Part shown: piece after piece, positions 46,601 through 58,600 of the stretch | Layout of the letters: each line of letters begins with the position of its first letter | How positions within the stretch are numbered: position 1 is the stretch's first letter | Assembly: GCA_018389105.1 (NCBI GenBank) | Contig: JACATO010000309.1 | Location: 434,001 to 498,000, forward strand | Direction: 5' to 3' | Source of the DNA: Nautilus pompilius | Taxonomy: Eukaryota > Mollusca > Cephalopoda > Nautilida > Nautilidae | Length of the DNA stretch: 64,000 nt | The notes under the pieces: model-generated | Told to the model about the DNA's origin: nothing | The model's database searches: none | What the model saw: the letters and a program-made list of their open reading frames with translations, nothing else | Position numbers and translations under genes: made by a program

Positions 46601-49600
46601 AAGGCAGCTCTTTAGGCTTAAGAAAAATTGTTTTGGATACTAATTCCCCCATATTATTTCAAGGAACTTCTATTGCCTAACTGCTGGCTCATCAACAGCT
46701 ACTCAAAGAAAAACTAAAACGAAAGCAACATTAAAAAGAGAGTTTTCACCCTTCTGCCTCTAAAATATTAATATCAATAATGTTATAGTGGTTTGTTTAG
46801 TGCTCCATGTCTGAGGTTAGCTCAGAAAAAACTGATGGTAAAACACCTGTCTAAAAAGCATCAAGGTTTTGTAAAAGACAGACTAAATGCAGATATTGTG
46901 AACATGCATACACTGCTTAAAAGCAAAAAGGAAAAAATAAATAAAAATAAAATATAATTCTTAAAAAATAATTTAAAAAAAAACTTTGATGCTATACACC
47001 TGGGATACTAAATCGTGATTAATAGATATTTAAATTATGCTACTACAAATTAAATTTTAATCAAAAGTGTTAAACTTAATGACAATTCCAACAACATAAT
47101 TAAGGCCCAATTGGTGATCATATTTTATTTTTGAACATTAATGTTATATTTAAAGTACTGTGGCCTGAAATTTGGTAGGAGAGATCTCTACTTGTGAACA
47201 ATATTCCATGACCTTTTGTAGTAAAACAGCTTACATCCCAAGGAGATATGACTCACCAGCATCTGAACCAGCTGTGGCTGCTGTTACAGCACTCCTCTGG
47301 ATGCTGGCATTATCCTGGTTGCTATGGCTACTTTCACTGTCACTCTCAGATTCTGCTAGTAGATCAAGATCCATGTCACTTTCCCCACCAGCTGCAAATA
47401 GAAGAATTTTCAAACTCTTGATACATACCATGACAAAAACTTCACTTCAAAATGACTTCACAAATTTAACATAAGATCCAGTAGATTTCAACAATTTAAA
47501 AAACATTCAACAGTACATAGCTTCATAAATTACATCAGCACTGTACTTAGCAGTAAAATATAGTTTGGATTTTTATTTAAAGATTTTCAATAAAGTTGTT
47601 TTATTCATCTATGAAAAGCTCAATTTGAGAACTAGACCAAGCTAAACTTGATATAATTACATGAATTAATGTTCACGAGACTGCAAAATCTCTTTTCAAA
47701 AAAGAATGTTAAAAAATAAAACTACAGAAACAATTCATACTAGGAGGCTGTCAATTATTATTATTACTATAAATCAGCCTTTCTGCATTTCAATCATTAC
47801 CTATTAAAATGAATCTGGAAAAGTTTGGCTTGGTGTTCTGAAGCAATGAACATCAAGAAGAAATTATATTTATATTAGTTTGCTGGATTGTTATTAAAAC
47901 TCGTTTCCCGCTAGACAGACATGCAAAACTAGAATCATAAGAAACAATTTCAAACAAGCATGAGTACATCAACCATAAAACCGAGGCAAAGGTAAAGATT
48001 CTTCACAGGATGTCTAAATGCAGCCCCAAACCTACCTTCATCGTGCTCGGGCTGTGTCTGTTCTTGGTCAGAATGCTCAGATTGGTGCTCCTCCTCTCGT
48101 TCAGAGTGCCTGTCCGAGTGCTCCTCATCCCCAACAAGACCCTCAACCACTTCCACCTAGGAAAGGAGACATCCGTCAGCTCCAGTGAACACAGCTGGTG
48201 TCGTCAGTACATCATAACAAAAAAAAAAAAACATACTGCCATGCGGGGTTGTAAGAGCCCAGATGACCACCGCAGTCAAGAGACAGGGTTTGGTGTGTAT
48301 CCCTGCTACAATGCATTATTTCATGTTTAAATTAGGATAGTAGCACCAGTTTTTGTCTTTTGTTAGAAAAAAAAAAACTAACATAACTTGTCCATCTTTT
48401 TTAAACAAGAGATTGCACCTCTCTCTCTCTCTCACAGTCAGGTTTTTAAAGAGAGTAGTAATGCGTGTGTAGGCTTCAACTTAAAATTCAACATTTACAA
48501 ACAACCAAAATCTTTATCCTGTTTCAGAACAAACAGTAAAAAGATAGTAGTTTGATGTTTAACCCAGAAGACAGTTAGATAAAAGCTGACTATTTCATGG
48601 ATAAAATAATAGCTAAACAAACAGGGGACAGGGGGGAGCAAATGTTTTGTTGTATTCATTCACTCAGTAGAATGAAGCAAAGAAAAACAAGATATAAATT
48701 TAGCCCTTTCTCAATTTTAACAAATTTTTAATCAACATATTTAATCTGAATTTAACTCTACTCAAGTTGAAAAAAATATGCAATATATTTGTGCACCTAG
48801 TGAATTTAAATGAGAACGAGCAAGCAAAAACATACTTCTTCAACATCTCCAGTTATAATTTCATCCTCATCTCTTTCTCTGACTTGATCTCCCTGCTCCA
48901 CTGCCTGAGGAGAGCTACCACGAGGGATGTATGCCATTGGCTGAGACTCGTGATCAGCAGATGAGGGACGTGGTGGAAGAGGATCTACACTAAAGATTTC
49001 TTCACTGCCCTGAAATTACAAGTTGTCTGTGTCTATGGAATGGTGTCACTGGTAAATATAGTAATGAAGAATTGCGGTTTTGTGCCACCAAAAAAGCAGC
49101 CGAAGAACTGAGACACAATCTCTTCTGTATTGGGGTAACAAAATCTCAATGAAGACTCGAGTTTCATTCAATGTATTGGGGATTTTTCAAATACGAGGTC
49201 TGTCCAAAAGGAAACCAAGCTTTTTAAAAAAACAAATTTATTGCTTTACTCACAATTTAATCAGACTTGTCTCCTTCAAAATAGTTCTCTCCACTGTTGA
49301 TGCACCGCTCCCAGCATTTTATCCAGTTTCGGAACATGTCCTGGAACACGTTTTCAGGGATAATGCGCAGTTCTCATAGCAAATTTTCTTCAATCTCTTC
49401 TATTGTCTGAAATCAGTGACCTTTCATGGTGGATTTCAACTTTGGGAACAAAAAAAAAAAGTCTGCAGGGGCCAAATCCAAAGAGTAGGGCGGCTGGGGT
49501 ACAAGAGTCATCTCATGCTTTGCTAAAAAGTCATGGATAAGGAGTGACACGTGAGCAGGTGTGTTGTCGTGGTGCAGCATTCAGGTTTGGTTTCTCCATG

Positions 49601-52600
49601 CCTCAGGCCGCCTCCTTCACACTGTCTCTCTCAACCGAATCAGGACATCCAAGTAAAACTCTTTATTGATCGTCTGACCACGTGGAACAAACTCATGATG
49701 AACGACGCCCTTCCAATCAAAAAAGATGATCAAAATCACCTTCACATTTGAGCGACTCTGACGTGCTTTTTTTGGTCACAGCGATGATGATCCAACCCAC
49801 TGCGATGACTGCCTTTTTGTTTCAACATTGTAGCCATACACCCATGTTTCATCACCTGTTATGACACTTTCTCTTTTTGTTCATCTGTCAGCAGACGCAG
49901 TACCAATTTTGCGGCTACACGATGCATGTTGAATTTTTCTTTTAAAATCATGTGGCATGAACTTTTACAGATACCTATTTCTTCGTAAACCTCACGGTCA
50001 GTCAGGCGATGATTTCCACAGATCACAGCACACACTTTCTCAATGTGATCATCATCCGTTGTTGTGGAAGGTCGTCCAGATTTGGGATTGTCTTCAGTTG
50101 ATATTCTTCCCGATTTGAAACGCTGGTACCACTCGTGACATTGTGTACAGCTCAAACAATCCTCCCCATAGGCCTGTTGCAACATTAGAAAAGTCTTCGT
50201 ATAAAAGGTTTTTTCCCAATTTGAAACAGAATTTCACACAAACACGTTGCTCTTCAAGATCCTTCATTGTTCAACTTGTGACAAATTGCCAAGTGCACTA
50301 AACATACGTTTACTCTAGCGCGTGTATATCGATGACTAACTGACATGGCATGGTACGGCTATTATTAGACTGAAGATCAAGGTCACCGATACACAGCACT
50401 GCAGTTGCGAGCACACTGCACCAGCTGGTTGGCATGCTATTTTAAAAGTTTGGTTTCTTTTTGGACGGACCTCATATACCAATTTGGGGGTTACTCAATA
50501 CATTTAACTCCTGCAAGAGGCAATACATTCCTTTACAATTTTAATGTCAACTTGCCCATAATACTTCAGTTTAATGGATTTTTTAAAAGGTTTTGATTAA
50601 GGAGAATTTCTTTTTAGACATTCTGTTGCAAATTTCAATTCATTATACACTTGCTTATTGTTCACTGCAATAAAACATTCTCTGATGTATAAAGGCTTAA
50701 AATTTCCAGGTATTTTCAATGTATCATCTGATATGAATTAGCAGGTTTTTCTTCCATTCGTTTGTTTGTAAAACAATCATCATCAGGAGAGAGTTGAACT
50801 TAATGATAAGTATTCTACCCCGAACAACACTTTGGGGTAACTCAACATGTCCACATCTCTCCCTGCCCAACACAAACAACTTGTCAAGATTCTCCAGAAA
50901 ATCCTAACAATCAAATGAGAAGAACAAAATTTACTTATTGGGCTGGTATTTAAATAATTTAAAAGGTGCAAATCTTCAAAAGAACAGTGAAAAATAATTG
51001 TCTGGAAGATTAAACTGCAAAAAATTATCTGCTTCACCAAAAAGCACGAAAAGAAAATTGACAGAATGACATATCAAATAAAGCCGCAGTGTACCTGGAT
51101 GGCATCAATGCTAGCACTGAGCTGATTAAATGGTGCTGTAGGCCTGGCCACGCCCATCCTAACAGGTGTGATTAGTGAATTGGCAATCTCACACAGCTCT
51201 TCAATGGCGATGTTGATTAGAGCTTGAAAAACCCTTTTGCACTTGACTATAGCTTGGCAAGGAATTGTTCCAGAGCTGAAAAGGAAAAGTATGACATGTA
51301 TGGGTGTGGTAATTAGCAGTTACTGCTACTGGTGGTTCCATTAAACTTTCATTAAAACTCAATATTTCCTTTACGAAAGGTTCACAACATCTAGAAGTCC
51401 CCACATTTTACTGAGAATAAATAAAAACTACAAAGTATAAAATGTACGACTACAGAGGTTTCTGAATTTATGTATTTACACATTCAAATGTCAGTACATT
51501 GTTTGGAGTTCATTTCTTGAAAATCATGTTTTACACAAACATTTTTAAAATATGAGAGACTAATGCAATGTAATCTTTTCTGTTAAAAAAATATACATAG
51601 TTCTAACAGACTGCATGATTACATTCTTAATCAATACAGTAAAGAGCTTGAAGTCCTTTTTTTTTAAATGAACTGGTTTCTCATGATTTAATTCAAATTT
51701 TATAAATTAGAATCAAGATACTGAATCTATCTCCAAGAGCACCAAGGGCTTACACAACTAGATACTATAATTTTGTTGTTGTTGAAATCTAATTTTTTTA
51801 TATAGGATGTCGTCACAAAAAAAGTGTGTGAAATTCCCCCAAAACCTTTACCTGACAAAATCATCATCATCATCATACACATACACATAGTAGGAACATG
51901 CCTGATTTCACATAGATTACAGGACCGGGATACCATTAATTGGTGTTAACGAACAAGACTCTGACTCATCTACATCTTAAATGTGTGGTACAAGTATGGA
52001 AATATCATTTAAGGATACCAGGTTCAGCAAGCATTATCAACAATCCTTCTAAAATGCTAAAATATAGCATAAATTTAGTTCACAACACCTAAAAGTAGGA
52101 CACATAATTATAAAACTGACTAAACCATTAACAAGGTGCTTATTATTAAGAAAAATATCAGAATTATAAATGAATGGAATACACAGTTGCCTGTGGTATC
52201 AATTTTTTTATTAAAATGTGCACTAAATAAAATGTTCTTACATAAGCCACAACAGCTTTCAATCAGCTTCTAATAAACTGAAGTTATGTTACAGTATGTC
52301 ATATCATTAGTATTGAAGAAAAAATCTTCAAAGCTCAGAAGAATTATCAGTCATATCTATTTTGTGCTACAGAAGATTACCTTCTCCGTTTGCCAGACAT
52401 GGGAACCATCTCAACATTCAGTACAACAAAAATACGAGCAACAGATCTTATGAATCTCCGAGCAACAACTTTTGCTTCAGCTTTTCTACCCTCTATACTA
52501 TCATTTTGAATCTCTCTGATTAATGTTGTCAATAATGTGTCAAGCATCTGAAAATAAAAAGAACATAACTTTTATATTCACATGATTAGAAAATTAGTAA

Positions 52601-55600
52601 ATACATTCCATTATTAACCTAGCACTTTTTTAGGTTATAGCTTTAAAAATGTCAGGCACGTCAATTTTCTTGAGAGAGAGAATAGCACAATATTCACATG
52701 AAGCTAAATTATGACACCTATTATTAAATAGGTATACCATTCTTATCTATGTAATTTACTGTGATAAGAGTAACATCTCCTTTTTTAACTTGCTACATAA
52801 TTAGCCAAGTTAAGATTTTAAGAAAAAAAAAGTTTCTTTTTAAGTTATCATCAGTATTTGTAAAAACATTACATCAAAAGTGCAAAATTTAAAAAGAAAG
52901 AATTGATTTTTCTACATACATCAACTCCAGTACATTTTAAGAGAAGACAATGAGTAAACTTGTCCAGTCGAGCTGTACCACTCTGGCTGTCCAGGTAAAG
53001 TTGTTCTTCATACACTACGTCAGGGCTAGAGATACAAAAATAATGACACATACATGTTCAACAACATTAAGAGAATTTCAAATATGATTTTATTACAGCA
53101 GAAGCTTATTTTTAACTGCTGACTATCCACAAGATAGTACCACAAGGTAAACTTCATTTTCAGTATTTACAAGTATCAATTTATTAAATTCATTTAAACT
53201 TAAAGTCAACAGTCCAAACAAATCAATAAAAATCCCCTAAACCAAAAACAACAGTAATTAATTTAAAAATCAAACAATCTTTTTATTAAACTCCTACTGA
53301 TTAGTTGGATATACAAGTGGCATCTGCAGTTTTTCTGAACTAAATAACCCTTGGTTTTTCCCATACCATGAGATTCAGCTAGTGTTAGTTTACTTGAATT
53401 TTATTACAAAGACACCTTACCCTAAACTTGCTACACAAATGTACAGAATAACAAAATTACTGCTGTTGTGAGGGAGACAAAAATAACAACATCATAAAGT
53501 TCACTTAAAGTACTGAAATAAATTTTCATATACTGAACAAAATCAAAAATTTATAATTCAAAATTATTCTAATCAGAATCAACACAGACTAGATTTCGCT
53601 ATAATTCATCATTAACCTACTGGCTGTGCTACATTCCCATCTTTACGTTAGTAAAATTTAAATCTGGGACTGTGCTGTTTGAAAAAAAAAGAAAAGAAAA
53701 GAATTTAATTAAACAGGACCTGAAATAGCTGATGAAAACAAGGTCTACTCTCTCTAAGAACATCTTCTGTTGTACTACTACAAGTACAAATAGTATAGAG
53801 CAGTGGTTCTCAAACTTTTATGGACCGGGACCCACTTTTGAAGACGGCAAACCTCTGGGACCCATCCAGTTGTAATGCATGTACTGTGAATGGGGCGCTA
53901 TACTACTTTTCGTTTATTGAATACACAACCATTTTTCATCAGAGGTTTATTGTGCCGGCTGTATAATTTATAAATCTACTTCTCAGATTCATAATGAGGT
54001 ACGTGTTAAGAATGCACTAGTTTTCTATTTTTGCTGATGTCTTCGACGTCCACATCGATTTGAGTCATTTTCAGATGCAAGGAGTTTGATAATTGCAGCT
54101 CATTTCGAAATTTGGTTTTGATTCCTATCATTGCTGCAAATCCAACTTCACACATGTATGAAGTCATGAAAGGGAGCAGCACTCTCAGAGCTTCGGTAGG
54201 AAGAGTTGGATGGGTGTGTTGAACTGAAAGCCAAAACTGCATCCACTGTTTTCGATTAAAATTCATTTTTAACGAGGTGTGTTCAGACAAATCGATTAGT
54301 TCTTCGTCTGCCTTCGTGGATATTCCAGTATCCATGTCATCACTCTGAAATGGATTTGCATCCAGGCTTTTTTCGCACAATTTTTCATCTCTTCAAGGAA
54401 GTAATAATCAAAATTTTCTTTCAAAGAGTCGAGATGTACAATTATCAGAGAGACTAAATCATCATTTTCAACAATAAAGGTTTCCAATGTTTCGAACCAA
54501 TCATACTTATGCTTTTTAATGTTTTTCTTCCATAAAAGTTTTTTGATGAAAGCTAAATTTTATCATGTACTGCAAATATATCAATTCCATTTGTTCCTTG
54601 TAAGTATAAATTCAGATCACTCAATTTTGAAAATGAGGTCAGTCGAAAAAATATTCGACCTTAGGCTGGGAAAAAAAAATTACATAATTGGTGGGGTTCA
54701 ATTGCTAATCCCCTTTGAAGTAGGCCCCTTGTCTCCCCACACACTTAGCCCAGCAATCCTTCCACTGTTCAAAGCACATCTGGAATGCTTCTTCTGGAAT
54801 GGCTCTCAGCTCCGCCGTCGCATTCCACATTGATGCCCTCTTGGCTCTCAAAGCGGGAGCCTTTAAGTAGCATCTTCATTTTTGGGAACAACCAGAAGTC
54901 AAAAGGAGCCATGTCTGGAGAGTAGGGAGCCTGGCGAATGAGCGAAATGCCTTTCTTTGCCAAGAAACCTTGGATCATCTGTGACGAATGAGCCGGGGCG
55001 TTGTCATGATGCAGCTGCCAGTTTTGTGAGGCCCACAGATCCGGTTTCTTGCACCGAACTGCATCACGAAGACGTTGAGGACTTCCTGATAGTACTCCTT
55101 TGTAACTGTTTGTCCTTCTGGTGCGTATTCGTGATGCACAATGCCTCGGTAGTCAAAGAAAACAGTCAACGTCATCTTGATTTTGCTCCAGACCTGACGT
55201 GCTTCTTTGGGCCTTGGCGGCATTGGATGCTTCCACTGTGATGACTGAGCTTTGGTTTCCAGGTCGTCAACAAACACCCACGTCTCATCTCCAGTTATCA
55301 CAGTATTCTGGAACTCAGGATCCCTGTTGGCAGTATCCAGCAGGTCCTGTGCGACCTCAAGACAAAGTTGTTGTTGTTCCTGAGAAAGCAGCTTGGGCAC
55401 AAATTTCGCTGCCACTCTGCACAAGCCCAAAACTTCCTTTAAAATTGCATGTGCAGAATCTTTACTGATCCCAACCTTGTCACCAATTTCCCGCACCATC
55501 AAACGATGATCCTCCATTATCAAGGTCCACACTTTCTCGATAACAATTGCATTGCGGCTTGTTGACAGCCTCCTGGAACGCTGGTCACTCTCCACCAGTG

Positions 55601-58600
55601 CAGCCATCTTTGAACATGTTGTACCATTCTTTTATTTGGGTAACACCCATGGCATTGTCACCAAAAGCCTGTTGGATTTTGCGAATTGTTTTCGCTTGGG
55701 TATCTCCAAGCTTTTGGCAAAACTTGATGCAAGATCACTGCTCCACACATTCCGTCATCACGGGCGAAATGAAAATGCGATGCGTAAGTAGTACAGCACC
55801 TCACACGCTGGCTGCCTGACAGCAACTGACACATCCAGCAAGCCCGCCAAAAACCATACATGCACATGAAGGCATGTAGCTCCACTATGCACATTTTTGC
55901 CTCCCTGACGTCATTACTTCCCATGGGAAAAAATAAAGTCGGATACTTTTTCAACAGACCTCGTATATCTGCCAAATACATGAGCTTTTCAGAACAAACT
56001 TCTTGTCACGCAACGATTCTGCGTAATCGTTTTTCCATCCAGGAACATTGTGACTTCACTGTGGAGTTCAACGAGCCTTGTCAGCACTTTGCCCTCAACA
56101 GCCAACGTACCTCAGTGTGTAGTAGAAGCGATTTATGTAAACTTCCCATCTCCTCGTACAGTTTTTCAAATAAACATGACTGTAATGACTTGGACTTGAT
56201 GAAATTTTCTGTTTTCACAGTAGTGGTTTAAACGCATTTCAAATCATCTGACAGTTTTTGATACTAATATTTCTCTGTGAAGACTGCAGTGGGTCCATGA
56301 CGCATTCGGACTTAAGAAACCAAGTCACAATACCACTATTTTTACTGCACATAACCCGTGCGCCATCTGTGCATATACCAACAATTCATCCTGTGCAGAT
56401 CCTTCGTTTTTACATAAGTATCAAGAGTTTCGAAAATTGCTTCACTAGTACCTCGAATAATTGGTTCACAAAAAAGCATATTTTCATGTGATTCATTGTT
56501 CCATATAAAACGTATGAAAACAATTAATTGGGACAACCCTTGCATGTCGGTGGATTCATCCAGTTGCAGCGAAAAAAATTTACCTTAACTCTGCTGATAA
56601 GCTGATCTTCTACCCACTTGGACATATCAATTCTGCGTGCAACTGTGCTATTGGAAAATGGAATTGATTCAACTTCTTTCAAACTCTTGTCACCAAACAA
56701 CTCCAACAGCATCTTTTATTGCTGGAAGCACTAAAGACTTGCCAATTGTGTGGGGCTTACCACATTTTGCAATTCACAAACTAATGAGGTAGGAAGTGCA
56801 AATAATTTTTTCATTGATGCTGGTAAAATAAGAAAGCTTATTTTCAACACATTCAATTCTTTTAGTTTCCATTCGAAAAAATGTGGCGGCTTGTTTTTCA
56901 AATCTGGATTTTTTGTCTCAATATTCCGAAGTAATTTGTTCGGTCGCATACTTTTGTATGCGAGAATTTCGCAGCAAATAACGCACTGCAGATGTGGATC
57001 TCCTTTGGCACCATTCCACATAAATCCAAATTGTCAGTAGTCAGAATCATACTTTCTCACTACTTTTCGTCATTTTGTTAATTGCGAACTTGTTGAAGGA
57101 TTTTCAATATTTTCCTTCGATTGTCCGATTTGACTGCAGCAGACCATTCCTTTTGTTTTTCCATTTCAGCAACATGCATCTTTGGTGAATCTATTGCCAA
57201 CCACTTATCCATTCTTGCAATAAACTCAAGAAAAAATAAAGATCAAGGTGTAGTATCTGTCCTTATCAGCTAATAAAGAAAGAAAATATTGCAACGCAAA
57301 AGAACTTACACCCGTTCAAACTTGAAACATAATTTTAAAGTGGCATGCGTTTCAAAAAGAATGACCCCAAAATAGATTTTGCTTTGTTTATTTTAATTAT
57401 ACTTCTGACACGAGTTTGTTTTTGTTTTATCTGAGTGTTGTTTTAACATTGTTCTCGAGTACTTGGCACATGTCAATTAACAGAGAAAAACAAACATGAC
57501 GACGAAAATTCTTCCAATTCTGAGGAGCATAAAATTTATTTCTAATTCTTTACAAAAGGGTCCCCCGTTTGCCTCTAACGAGGAGAGTAGGCCCCTCAAA
57601 ATTGTAGGCCCATGCCAACTGGCCCACCTCCCTGCTCAGCCCTGTTGCCACGTAGTGTGTTAAAATTTATTGCAACCCACCAAAAATCAGCTCACGACCC
57701 ACACTTTAAGAACCACTGGTATAGAGGTACCTGACCCATAACTCACTACCTTCTTTAGAGTTTCCTGTACATTATCAGAAAATATCTTTAATTGGTAACT
57801 TTTGAAATTTTTTCCTCAATATCATTTTCAGTTCATGAAATCAAACATTAACAGGTGTTCTAGACATACAACCATAGTGAAAGCAGATTTAACATAAAAT
57901 AATAATGGATAGTTTCCATTTCCAGAATAGTTTTTTGGACACACTTTGCAATGTTGAAGTCAGAAAATGGTGAAACTTTTGTTATTTTCCCGACCAACAC
58001 AGACCATTATTCTGAGCTGTTTAGATGCTCAAAATCTGCTGTGCATAATTTACATTTCAAGACTGGTCTTATACAACATATACATACATGCATGCATGCC
58101 AAACATTAGTCCTACTGCCATCAACATTCATCATCAAATGCTGCCTTAGGGGGCAATTTTGATATTCATTTACCAATAGTTTCAGAACTGACCATAAATT
58201 TCCAATGGTATTATGCTTGAGTTTTGTAGTTTGCCTTTGTGAAGGTTAATTGTTTCAAAATTTCTGTGACAAGAAACAATGTCTTGTTGAAATATGACAA
58301 CATGAGTTGCCGTCCATCAATCTACACAAGTGTCATCAATATATAGAGTTAGACCAAAGTCAAGTGCCCCTCCCAACTCCCCTTTTCATCCACAAAATGC
58401 ACACTGGCCATGAACCTTGACAATCAAAGTCAGTGAAGATGCTTATTATGATGTTGTTACCTTGATGAAATCAAGAAAACAATAGCTAAAATAAATTTTT
58501 ATTGGTTTAATAACTAAATGAAACAAGAGTGTTTTTTTTTTTTTAAAAAAAAGTCTTTTTATGATGGTGTGAAATGTATGGCAATATAACAAATTTCCTG

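Larger units (their letters stand above)
54006..57229 (-). pseudogene. hAT transposase (ZBED5/Buster-like), broken and interrupted by a mariner
   Basis: Pieces in order on the minus strand: [20 protein letters not shown] near 57229; BED zinc-finger region with [20 protein letters not shown] (57021 on); [20 protein letters not shown] (about 56670); [20 protein letters not shown] (56540 on); then, beyond the mariner, the dimerisation domain with [20 protein letters not shown] and [20 protein letters not shown] (54200-54060). These are hallmarks of ZBED5/SCAND3-type hAT proteins. Several frame changes and stops split the gene, in addition to the insertion. Confidence 0.88.
53801..57718 (-). mobile_element. 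hAT DNA transposon (Buster/ZBED5-type), with a mariner inserted in it
   Basis: Ends CAGTGGTTCTCAAA and, inverted, CAGTGGTTCTTAAA are typical hAT termini. An exact 8-bp target duplication GTATAGAG flanks it (53793-53800 and 57719-57726). The element is 3,918 bp, of which about 1.33 kb is a nested mariner (54634-55963), so the hAT itself is about 2.6 kb. The transposase reads on the minus strand from about 57220 to 54006 and is broken. The intact target duplication shows a single clean insertion into the UBR5 intron, followed later by the mariner. Confidence 0.92.

Noticed and set aside
54957-56231. Plus-strand frames of 79-123 codons over the nested mariner and hAT
   Set aside because: They are complements of the minus-strand transposase remains.
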